Shown: positions 29,169-36,113 of the stretch, in pieces
How positions within the stretch are numbered: position 1 is the first letter of the stretch
Layout: every line of letters begins with the position of its first letter
NCBI RefSeq assembly: GCF_014192275.1
Contig: NZ_JACHXR010000004.1
Coordinates: forward strand, 62,001-126,000
DNA from: Halomonas stenophila
GTDB lineage: Bacteria > Pseudomonadota > Gammaproteobacteria > Pseudomonadales > Halomonadaceae
Length of the DNA stretch: 64,000 nt
Direction of reading: 5' to 3'
Made by a program: the position numbers and the translations under genes
The notes under the pieces: model-generated
What the model was told of the DNA's origin: nothing
Seen by the model: only the letters and a program-made list of their open reading frames with translations
Database searches by the model: none

Positions 29169-29428
29169 ACGACTTTCGCCCCTACCTACTCACCTGGGTC
29201 GCGCTGCTGGCGCTGCTGGGCGTCATCGTCGCCGCCGCGGCGCTGTTCGACGGCCTGCTGGCCTCGATGATCGTGCTGGCGGGCGCCCTGTGCATGATCG
29301 CGCTGATCATCACCCTGTTCATGGGCCTCCGCTCCGCCGGCGGCCTGCTGAGGGTCTATGCCACCGGCGGCGTGCTCTGGCTGGGGTTTCTCATCGTCCT
29401 GACCCTGGCCGACTACCTGACGCGCTGA
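29165..29428 (+). CDS. coxD: Cytochrome c oxidase subunit IV-like small protein
   Basis: 87-residue hydrophobic protein with three helices, the last gene of the operon. Size, position after subunit III and the ending LGFLIVLTLADYLTR match the prokaryotic subunit IV family (COX4_pro). The start overlaps the coxC stop (ATGA). It is convergent with the DASS transporter 56 bp away; no strong hairpin was seen between them. Confidence 0.88.
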   Translation: MNDFRPYLLTWVALLALLGVIVAAAALFDGLLASMIVLAGALCMIALIITLFMGLRSAGGLLRVYATGGVLWLGFLIVLTLADYLTR

Positions 29429-29484
29429 TCCGTCGGGCCCGAGCCGGCAACCTCGACCGCTCAAGCGTCGTCGGCGTGGCGGGA

Positions 29485-31107
29485 TCAGAACTGCAACCCG
29501 AGCGCGACACCGCCGAGCATGTAGCAGAAGAGGGTGATCAAGGCGATCCCGATGACGTTGAGCACGAAGCCACCGCGCGCCATCTGGCCGATGGTGACCG
29601 CGCCGGTGCCGAAGACGATGGCGTTCGGCGGCGTGCCGACCGGCAGCATGAAGGCGCAGGTCGCGGCGAAGGCCGCCGGGATCAGCAGCGTCATCGCATC
29701 GGCGCCGATGCCGACGGCGACGCCGCCGAGCACGGGGATGAAGGTCGCGGCCGTCGCCGTGTTGCTGGTCACCTCGGTGAGGAACAGCACGATCGTGATC
29801 ACGGCGGCGACCAGCAGCACGATCGGCAGCACCTGCAGCCCGGTGATCTGCTCGCCGAACCAGCTGTCCAGGCCGGTGCCTGCGACCGCCCCGGCGAGAC
29901 TCAGGCCACCGCCGAACAGCAGCAATACGCCCCAGGGCAGCCCGTCCTCGGCATCCTGCCAGTTCAGCACCATCTCGCTCCGGCCTCGCGCGGGCAGGAT
30001 GAACATCGCGATGCCGGCGGCGATGGCGATGGCGGTGTCGTTGAGCTCGCCCAGCGGCCCCAGCCGCTCGCCCACCCACGGGAGGTTGGCGAGCAGTCCG
30101 GGCACGACCCACAGGAACGCCGCCGAGCCGAAGACGATCATCACCATCTTCTCGCCCTGACTGAGCGGGCCGAGCTTGTGGATCTCGCCGTCGATCATCT
30201 CCTTGCCACCGGGAATCTCCGCGACCTTGAACCGGTAGAGCACACGGGTCATCAGCACCCAGCCCACCAGGATGAAGGTGAGGCCCAGCGGCACGCCGAG
30301 CATCATCCACTCGAGGAAGCCGATGGTGCGGCCCAGCTCGTCGGCGGCGTAGCCGGCGACGATGGCATTCGGCGGGCTACCGAGCAGGGTACCGAGGCCG
30401 CCCATGCTCGCCGACCAGGCGATCGCCAGGAGCAGGCAGATACCGAACCGCTGGATGTTCTCATCGAAGATGAAATCGACATGGCCGGCCCGGTGGTGGT
30501 CGTGCGCGTGGCCGGCGGGGTCATGGCCGGGGGAGACGGCTTCCGGGGACTCGCCGCTACGCTCCGCCACCAGGCGCAGCACGGAGAGCCCGATCGGCAG
30601 CATCATCAGCGTCGTGGCGGTGTTCGAGACCCACATCGACAGGAAGCCCGTGGCGAGCATCATGCCGAGCACGATCCGCTTAGGCTCGACCCCGACTCGG
30701 GCCAGCGTCAGCAGCGCGATGCGACGGTGGAGGTTCCACTTCTCCATGGCGATGGCGATCAGGAAGCCGCCGAGGAACAGGAACACGATGGAGCTGGCAT
30801 AGGGCGCCGTGGCCTCGCCGACGGTCCGCTCGGTCAGCATCGGGATCAACACGATCGGCAAAAGAGACGTAGCCGAGAGCGGGATCGCCTCCGTCATCCA
30901 CCAGACCGCCATCAGGGTGGCGATCGTCGCCACCCAGCGCGCGTCCGGCGACAGCCCCTCGGCGAACCCCATGGCCAGCCAGACCACCAGCGCCATGAGC
31001 AACCCGAAGGCGCGCAGGCCCCAGGTCATCCTGGCGGATCGCCCGCCGGGCCCTGAGCCACCGGGCGAGTCCTCATGTTCCCCCTGCTGGCGAGATTGAT
31101 CGTCCAT
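29485..31107 (-). CDS. DASS/SLC13 family sodium-coupled dicarboxylate transporter
   Basis: 540-residue inner-membrane transporter. Both SNT-type ion/substrate loops are present: FLSMWVSNTATTLMMLPI near residue 160 and LTEVTSNTATAATFIPVLGG near 450. PVGTPPNAIVFGTGAV and LGSPPNAIVAGYAADELG complete the repeat. The family imports C4-dicarboxylates or related anions with Na+, apt for a halophile. A histidine-rich cytoplasmic loop (GHDPAGHAHDHHRAGH near 200) is an unusual insertion. It is the last chromosomal-style gene before the accessory region. Confidence 0.93.
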   Translation of the reverse strand: MDDQSRQQGEHEDSPGGSGPGGRSARMTWGLRAFGLLMALVVWLAMGFAEGLSPDARWVATIATLMAVWWMTEAIPLSATSLLPIVLIPMLTERTVGEATAPYASSIVFLFLGGFLIAIAMEKWNLHRRIALLTLARVGVEPKRIVLGMMLATGFLSMWVSNTATTLMMLPIGLSVLRLVAERSGESPEAVSPGHDPAGHAHDHHRAGHVDFIFDENIQRFGICLLLAIAWSASMGGLGTLLGSPPNAIVAGYAADELGRTIGFLEWMMLGVPLGLTFILVGWVLMTRVLYRFKVAEIPGGKEMIDGEIHKLGPLSQGEKMVMIVFGSAAFLWVVPGLLANLPWVGERLGPLGELNDTAIAIAAGIAMFILPARGRSEMVLNWQDAEDGLPWGVLLLFGGGLSLAGAVAGTGLDSWFGEQITGLQVLPIVLLVAAVITIVLFLTEVTSNTATAATFIPVLGGVAVGIGADAMTLLIPAAFAATCAFMLPVGTPPNAIVFGTGAVTIGQMARGGFVLNVIGIALITLFCYMLGGVALGLQF

Positions 31108-31163
31108 CAGCCTGCCTCCGTCCGTTGCCCGAACTCATATTAGTGGACTGCGTGGGCTACGGC

Positions 31164-31421
31164 CTAACGGCAGGGAAGCGACGTGACCGTCCGCCGATCA
31201 CCTCTTGCGAGTGATCGATCGCGCTGCTGCCACCGCCGGGGTAGGCGTTCGTGGATCTGGCTCGCCTTCCGCGTCGGCAGCCGAGTCAGCCCACCTTTCA
31301 GGTAGGTCCAGGGCTCATGGCCATTCAGCCTGGCTGACTGGATCAGGCTCATGAGATTGGCGGCGCGCTGGCCACTGCGCAGCGACCCGGCGAACCGCCG
31401 AACCGCCAGCGCGACCGCCAT
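31164..31421 (-). pseudogene. Remnant of an IS66 TnpC transposase C-terminus
   Basis: The 85 translated residues include GSLRSGQRAANLMSLIQSAR, LNGHEPWTYLKGGLTRLPT and IHERLPRRW. This is the typical end of IS66-family TnpC (AAxxMSLIxSAxLNGHDPYxYL, then LLPHRW). The catalytic DDE region is missing upstream. It differs from the intact TnpC at 33991-35586, so it comes from another IS66 member. Confidence 0.75.
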
Positions 31422-32209
31422 GCGTAACGCTAAGCATCAAATCAGGTTGTCCCGTCGGCAGGGTCGCCGGCGGCGCGCCTTAGTCCTGCGGCCGATGCAA
31501 AACGCTTCGAACGCCCTCCGAGGCGACGCCCGCCTCAATCGATGCCGCCTGAAGGCGGGGACGACCGCCAGCCAGTCGGGTGCGCGGTGCCGTCTTGCCA
31601 ACCGTATACCAAAACCGAGTGGCCAACCGGCGTTCGCGCGTGACCGGGCCGCCTACAGCCGGCGATCGTACCGATCGGCATTGTCGTACGTGGTCCAGCC
31701 ATGCCAGATGCACTTGATCATGGTCGTCGTCACCATGCCTGGTGCCCAGCCGGGAGCGGACATCCCCCTGTTCTGCCCATCAGGAATCATAGCGGCTCAG
31801 AAAGCCGCCGAATCGACGCCGATACCCTCAGTCGGCTCCTATTGTGGCCGGTAGATCGGCCGGATAGGCGTGGCTGCCCGACAACCGGTGGACCAAGACT
31901 TGCGCGTGCCACAAGGCGACTCCCTCCAGCGACAGACAACCCCGCCTCTCCAAGCGGCTCGTTACTGATGCCGCCCCTGCTCATGTCCTGGTGGAGCACT
32001 GTGAGTTCATGCTCGGATACAACGGCAGGGTCACGGCGGCCTAGGCCATGCGCGCCTTGACGGCCTCAACCTTGATCCTTGCTGTAGGTGCGAGCACGTA
32101 ACGGCCCACCGTTTATTACCTGTGACTTAAGGTCTTTGGCGTCAACCCAAGAGTAGGTCTAGTCTAAGGTTATTTCGTATAACAACTGCAATGAATGCAG
32201 GGAGGCAGC
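31422..32209. other. Decayed intergenic stretch, no credible gene
   Basis: About 790 bp of mixed composition between the IS66 remnant and the HsdR-like gene. All open frames here are short, lack ribosome sites and match nothing recognisable. GC falls toward the right end. A possible -10 (TATAAC near 32178) lies just before the next gene. It looks like insertion-scarred DNA at the edge of an acquired region. Confidence 0.5.
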
Positions 32210-33286
32210 ATGGAGCTGAGCGAGAAACTGTCAAGCATTGCCCGTCGTGGCGAAGAGCAACTTGATCACATCCAAAGCGAAGAGGCGACCAAGACAGCCC
32301 TAGTCATGCCCTTCATCAATTCACTTGGGTATGACCCTTTCGACACTCGGGAAGTAATCCCGGAATTCACCGCCGACGTGGGTACCAAAAAAGGGGAGAA
32401 AGTGGATTATGCAATCCGGGCTGATGGTAACCTTTCGATTCTGATGGAATGCAAGCCATTGGGCACTAATCTCTCCAACGTCCAGTACAATCAGCTCTAT
32501 CGATATTTCGCTTGCACAGACGCCAAGTTTGCCATCCTGACGAATGGGTTCGAATACCGGTTCTACTCAGACCTTGATTCCGAGAACAAGCTCGACAACC
32601 GCCCCTTCTTTACCTTCGACTTGGCTGATTTCAACGAGCAAGATATTGATGAGTTGAAGAAATTCACTAAACCCAACTTTGATGTAGACGCCATCCTCGG
32701 CACAGCTAACCGACTCAAGTATACGAACCTAGCCAAACAATCAATTGGCAAAGTCCTTGGGGAAGTTCCTGAGGAGTTCGTCAAGTTCATCATTGGCAAT
32801 ATCTACGAAGGACGTCAGACACGGCAGGTCATTGAGGAGTTCACGCCGATTATCAAAGAAGCCGGAAAACTGTACATCAAGGAGCAGGTTGCTCATCGTC
32901 TAAAGGGAGCACTAGCCAGCAACGATATCGATGCAACACAGATTTCCTCTGTGGGAGGTACTGACACCGAAGATCTACAACCGGAAGATGATGGCATCAT
33001 TACCACCCAAGAGGAAGTCGATGCTTATAACATCGTAAGATCGATTCTAGCCGAAGAACTGGATGTTAGCCGTGTAGTCATGAGAGACGCCAAGTCCTAT
33101 TGCGCAGTCCTGCTCGACGACAATAATCGCAAACCCATCTGTCGATTCCACTTCAACACCAAGAGCGTTAAGCGTGTCGGATTCTTTACCGAAAAAAAAG
33201 AAGAAAGGATCGACATCCAGTCTGTCAGAGACCTCTTCCAGCACCGTGACCAGCTAAAGTCAACAGTTGCAGAGTATACTGAATAA
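32210..33286 (+). CDS. Orphan HsdR-N-like (COG4748-type) predicted nuclease
   Basis: 358-residue soluble protein whose N-terminal half resembles the type I restriction HsdR N-terminal nuclease domain. The PD-(D/E)xK pattern is visible as KVDYAIRADG with Asp66, and LMECKPLG with Glu80 and Lys82. The helicase and specificity parts of a real HsdR are absent, and no methylase gene is nearby. Length fits stand-alone COG4748 proteins. ATG 32210 follows GGGAGG, better than the in-frame ATG at 32195. GC is far lower than the chromosome (many AAA, GAT, TTT codons), indicating transfer. A defence role is possible but unproven. Confidence 0.8.
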   Translation: MELSEKLSSIARRGEEQLDHIQSEEATKTALVMPFINSLGYDPFDTREVIPEFTADVGTKKGEKVDYAIRADGNLSILMECKPLGTNLSNVQYNQLYRYFACTDAKFAILTNGFEYRFYSDLDSENKLDNRPFFTFDLADFNEQDIDELKKFTKPNFDVDAILGTANRLKYTNLAKQSIGKVLGEVPEEFVKFIIGNIYEGRQTRQVIEEFTPIIKEAGKLYIKEQVAHRLKGALASNDIDATQISSVGGTDTEDLQPEDDGIITTQEEVDAYNIVRSILAEELDVSRVVMRDAKSYCAVLLDDNNRKPICRFHFNTKSVKRVGFFTEKKEERIDIQSVRDLFQHRDQLKSTVAEYTE

Positions 33287-33295
33287 AGACACTCG

Positions 33296-33325
33296 TAAAA
33301 ATCGTAAGCGATCCACGAACCCCAT
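33296..33325 (+). repeat. Left end of IS66-family element: 8-bp target duplication plus 22-bp IRL
   Basis: TAAAAATC (33296-33303) is the target duplication. IRL is 33304-33325, beginning GTAAGCGATCCAC and ending AACCCCAT. It matches the right repeat at 20 of 22 positions. Confidence 0.95.
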
Positions 33326-33383
33326 CTTCTTGAGTTGATCGGTGTCGGCCAGACTGGTGCCTCCCATCATGAAGGAGGGCACC

Positions 33384-33593
33384 ATGACCGAGCTGACCTC
33401 GACACAGGCCTACTGGCTGGGCCACCTGTTTCATGCCTCGTCCCGGCAATTGGCGCTGAGCGAGTATGCCGAGGGACAAGGGCTGGACCTGGCGGCGCTG
33501 TTGGCCTGGGAGCAACGTCTGGTGGTGCAGGGCGTGTCGGTGCCGCCGCGTCATCGACCGAAGCGCTTCGTCGCCGTGGAGGTGGCTCGATGA
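33384..33593 (+). CDS. tnpA: IS66 accessory protein TnpA
   Basis: 69-residue protein, start preceded by GGAGGGCACC. It is short for an IS66 TnpA (often near 100 residues) and retains QAYWLGHLFHASSRQLALSE and a basic C-terminal RHRPKRFVAVEV. IS66 TnpA is required with TnpB for transposition, but its activity is not defined. The stop overlaps the tnpB ATG (ATGA). Confidence 0.8.
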   Translation: MTELTSTQAYWLGHLFHASSRQLALSEYAEGQGLDLAALLAWEQRLVVQGVSVPPRHRPKRFVAVEVAR

Positions 33594-33946
33594 TCCGGCC
33601 GGACACCGGGCTGCGGGTCTATCTGTGCCGCGAGCCGGTCGACATGCGCAAGCAGATCGATGGATTGGCTCTGCTGGTCCAGGAGGCCATGGAACTCAAC
33701 CCCTTCGAGGAGGCGGTGTTCGTGTTCGGCAACCGTCAGCGCGACAAGGTGAAGCTGCTGTTCTGGGAGCGCAACGGCTTCGTGGTCTGGTACAAGCGCC
33801 TGGAGCGCGAGCGCTTCAAGTGGCCCGACCAGTTGGAGAACGACACGGTCACGCTCTCGGGCCAGGAGCTGAACTGGCTCCTCGATGGCTACGATCTCAG
33901 CGCCATGCAGCCGCACAAGACCTTGGATTTTCAATCGGTTGGGTAG
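33590..33946 (+). CDS. tnpB: IS66 Orf2-like protein TnpB
   Basis: 118-residue protein with the classic IS66 TnpB sequence order: VYLCREPVDMRKQIDGLALL, then VFVFGNRQRDKVKLLFWERN, then GFVVWYKRLERERFKWP. This family is unrelated to the OMEGA/IS605 TnpB nuclease. It is an essential accessory factor for IS66 transposition. It starts by ATGA overlap with tnpA. Confidence 0.93.
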   Translation: MIRPDTGLRVYLCREPVDMRKQIDGLALLVQEAMELNPFEEAVFVFGNRQRDKVKLLFWERNGFVVWYKRLERERFKWPDQLENDTVTLSGQELNWLLDGYDLSAMQPHKTLDFQSVG

Positions 33947-33954
33947 CCATATCA

Positions 33955-33972
33955 CTCCCCTTGCAAGGGGAG
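33955..33972 (+). promoter_or_regulatory. 18-bp perfect palindrome ahead of tnpC
   Basis: CTCCCCTTGCAAGGGGAG lies between tnpB and tnpC. Its right arm is an AGGGGAG ribosome-binding sequence, so folding would hide it. The next start, ATG 33983, opens a three-codon frame (ATG TCG GCA TGA) whose stop overlaps the tnpC ATG at 33991. This could hold transposase synthesis low by coupling. Confidence 0.55.
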
Positions 33973-33990
33973 ATTCGGTAACATGTCGGC

Positions 33991-35586
33991 ATGACATCCA
34001 CCGCTTCCCACACCGCCGATACGGTCGATCAGCTGCAACGCAAGCTGGCCGCCGCCGAGGCGGAGAATGACCGCCTGCAGGCCTTGATGGCCAAGAAGGA
34101 GGCCGAGTGGGAAGCCGCCAAGGCGGCGCTGTTCGAGCAATTCCGTCTGGCCATCGAACGCCAGTTCGGCCCCTCCACCGAGAAGTACCGTATCGAGCAA
34201 GGGGATCTCCTCATCAACGAGGCCGAAGTAGCCGTGGATGAGGAGGACGCCGCTGCCGCCGATGAGCCGGCCACGGAAGCATCCGCTGTCGAGGCTCGCC
34301 AGCCGGCCAAACGCCGCACCCGCGGTGGTCGCGTCGCGCTGCCGTCCGAGCTGCCCCGCGTCGACGTCGTGCACGAGTTGCCCGAAGACTCGCGTCACTG
34401 CGCCGAGGACGGCACCGCGCTCAAGGTCATCGGCGAGGAGATCAGCGAAGAACTCCACGTGGTGCCGGCGCGAGTCGAGGTAATCCGCCATGTGCGCTAC
34501 AAGTATGCCTGCCCGGCCTGCGAAGAGGGCGTCCAGGTCGCCCCGGCGCCGGCCAAGCTGCTGCCCAAGAGCAATGCCAGCGCCACACTGCTCGCCTACG
34601 TGGCCACCGCCAAGTACCAGGATGCCTTGCCGCTCTACCGGCAGAGCCAGATCTTCGCCCGCCATGGTGCCGAGATCCCGCGTCAGACCCTGGCGCGCTG
34701 GATGGTACAGGTGGGCGATCGGTTGATGCCGCTGGTCGAGGCCCTGCGTCAGCACCTGCTGCAGGCCCCGCTGATCCACATGGATGAGACCACCCTGCAG
34801 GTCAATGCCGAGGAAGATCGGTCGGCCAGCGCCACCTCCTACATGTGGCTGCAGCGTGGCGGGCCACCGGGCCAACAGGTGGTGCTGTTCGACTATGACG
34901 CCAGCCGAGCCGGTCGGGTACCCGTCCGCCTGCTGGGCGATTATGCCGGTCGCCTGATCACCGATGGCTACGAGGGCTATGCCGAGGTAGTGCGCCGCAA
35001 CGGCATCAACCATGCCGGCTGCTGGGCGCATGCGCGCCGCAAGTTCGTCGAGGCCCGGAAGGTGCAGCCCAAGGGCAAGACCGGCAAGGCCGACTGGGCA
35101 CTCAACCAGATCCGCAAGCTCTACGCCGTGGAGAAGCAAGCCAAGGCCCTGGAACCGGAGGCGCGGCAGGCGCTGCGCGAGCAAAAGAGCCGCCCCTTGA
35201 TCACCCAACTGCGCACCTGGCTCGACAAGTCGCTGGCTCAGGTGCTGCCGAAGAGCGCGCTGGGCAAGGCGCTGCACTACCTGGATAGCCAGTGGGGCCG
35301 CCTGACGCGCTGCCTCGATGACGGCTGGATCCCGCTGGACAACAACCCGGCCGAGAACGCCATCCGCCCCTTCGTGGTGGGCCGGAAGAACTGGCTGTTC
35401 AGCCACACGCCGAGCGGCGCCCAGGCCAGCGCGGCCATCTACAGCCTGATCGAGACGGCCAAGGCCAATGGCCTCTCGCCCTACGAGTACCTGCAGTTCG
35501 TGTTCGAGACGCTGCCGACTCTCGGCGAGGAAGACGATCTCAACTCCCTGTTGCCCTGGCAGTGGAAGGACACCCTACCGGCCTGA
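33991..35586 (+). CDS. tnpC: IS66 transposase TnpC (DDE)
   Basis: 531 residues: an N-terminal coiled coil (residues about 10-50), a zinc-binding region (HCAEDG near 132, YACPACEEG near 172), then the DDE catalytic domain. Acidic residues lie in IHMDETTLQVNAEE, RLITDGYEGYAEVV and LDNNPAENAIRPFVVGRKNW. A C-terminal IS66 domain ends LNSLLPWQWKD. The gene is full length and open, so the element is probably active. Translation may be coupled to a three-codon frame just upstream. Confidence 0.95.
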   Translation: MTSTASHTADTVDQLQRKLAAAEAENDRLQALMAKKEAEWEAAKAALFEQFRLAIERQFGPSTEKYRIEQGDLLINEAEVAVDEEDAAAADEPATEASAVEARQPAKRRTRGGRVALPSELPRVDVVHELPEDSRHCAEDGTALKVIGEEISEELHVVPARVEVIRHVRYKYACPACEEGVQVAPAPAKLLPKSNASATLLAYVATAKYQDALPLYRQSQIFARHGAEIPRQTLARWMVQVGDRLMPLVEALRQHLLQAPLIHMDETTLQVNAEEDRSASATSYMWLQRGGPPGQQVVLFDYDASRAGRVPVRLLGDYAGRLITDGYEGYAEVVRRNGINHAGCWAHARRKFVEARKVQPKGKTGKADWALNQIRKLYAVEKQAKALEPEARQALREQKSRPLITQLRTWLDKSLAQVLPKSALGKALHYLDSQWGRLTRCLDDGWIPLDNNPAENAIRPFVVGRKNWLFSHTPSGAQASAAIYSLIETAKANGLSPYEYLQFVFETLPTLGEEDDLNSLLPWQWKDTLPA

Positions 35587-35601
35587 GTGGGGCCGATACA
35601 G

Positions 35602-35631
35602 ATGGGGTTTATGGATCGCTTACTAAAAATC
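35602..35631 (+). repeat. Right end of IS66-family element: 22-bp IRR plus 8-bp target duplication
   Basis: IRR is 35602-35623, ending GGATCGCTTAC. It is followed by TAAAAATC (35624-35631), identical to the left flank. Confidence 0.95.
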
Positions 35632-35640
35632 CGACAACCG

Positions 35641-35662
35641 CCATGCCTAAATCAAGGCATGG
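35641..35662 (-). terminator. Hairpin downstream of the split tRNA 3' half
   Basis: CCATGCCT and AGGCATGG form a perfect 8-bp stem with a 6-base loop. Read on the minus strand it is followed, after about ten bases, by ATTTTTA, the same T-run used as the IS66 target. It could be the old terminator of the host tRNA-Ile2 transcript. Confidence 0.4.
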
Positions 35663-35776
35663 TGATTCAATCTTCCCAACTGTACCCGCAACATGCTTTT
35701 TCAAATGTTACATAGGTCAGAAAGAATCTCTAAAGAGTGTAACTCCAGGTAAAGCCTAGAAACACGTCTTGCTGTA

Positions 35777-35821
35777 TGGGGGCCCAGCTGGACTCGAACC
35801 AGCGACCAAGGGATTATGAGT
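35777..35821 (-). pseudogene. Detached 3' half of host tRNA-Ile2(CAU), left element boundary
   Basis: On the minus strand this reads from the anticodon loop (ACTCATAAT) through the 3' anticodon strand TCCCT, variable loop and T arm (GCTGG-TTCGAGT-CCAGC) to GGGCCC and CCA. The discriminator base A73 is missing: TGGGCCC runs straight into CCA. The sequence 5' of the loop is not tRNA-like enough to pair (GGCTA against TCCCT). It is the displaced 3' half of the gene whose 5' half lies at 44262-44301. Confidence 0.9.
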
Positions 35822-35858
35822 TAGCCGGGCTGCCCTTATACTACGTCACACCCCCTTC

Positions 35859-35961
35859 CATGTAAGCCTGTGATCCCATACATATCAAGGCATTGCATTT
35901 ATACATAGTAATCTGTGCTAGTTCGTCATTATACTAAAAACGCGTACATGACGCTTACATG
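35859..35961. repeat. Left pair of CTTACATG integrase arm-type sites
   Basis: CTTACATG occurs inverted at 35859-35866 (as CATGTAAG) and direct at 35954-35961. The same octamer appears three times just inside the right boundary. Placement on both sides of the att core is what arm-binding sites of a tyrosine integrase show. Confidence 0.7.
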
Positions 35962-36053
35962 GCGTGGCGTGTACGCAAACGAGAGCGGCCGGCGGCTGCG
36001 CCAACAGCCCCGACCGCGTGATCGACGTGCCGACTAGCAGGAGCAACGCCGAT

Positions 36054-36113
36054 ATGAGCATTCTATCTGGATTCACTGCCCACGTGGCCAACCACGGGAG
36101 GGCAGCAGCATGA
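36054..36113 (+). CDS. 19-residue leader frame overlapping the integrase start
   Basis: ATG 36054 opens a 20-codon frame, MSILSGFTAHVANHGRAAA, whose TGA overlaps the integrase ATG (GCATGA). The last codons contain the GGGAGGG ribosome site of the integrase. Its own ribosome site is GGAG about 12 bases upstream. It may couple or throttle integrase translation; there is no sign of a function for the peptide itself. Confidence 0.35.
   Translation: MSILSGFTAHVANHGRAAA

Larger units (their letters stand above)
33304..35623 (+). mobile_element. Intact IS66-family insertion sequence, 2320 bp
   Basis: The element has 22-bp imperfect terminal inverted repeats (33304-33325, 35602-35623) and tnpA-tnpB-tnpC in the standard order and strand. 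A perfect 8-bp direct repeat TAAAAATC flanks it, the length expected for IS66. All three genes are open. The identical target duplication argues for a fairly recent insertion. It landed 10 bp after the stop of the HsdR-like gene, so it disrupts no gene there. Confidence 0.96.

Noticed and set aside
31480-31713. Possible minus-strand gene in the 31.4-32.2 kb stretch
   Set aside because: No ribosome site, no recognisable family and arginine-rich shadow-like composition; left as decayed DNA.
33590-33946. TnpB as an OMEGA-type RNA-guided nuclease
   Set aside because: The name is shared only. This is the IS66 Orf2 protein of 118 residues, without RuvC motifs.
35777-35855. Possible hybrid tRNA at the left boundary (3' half plus GGGGGTGTGACG upstream)
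   Set aside because: GGGGG could pair with CCCCC, but the anticodon stem would be GGCTA against TCCCT with two mismatches, the D arm does not form, and the encoded CCA is out of place. It is not a working tRNA.
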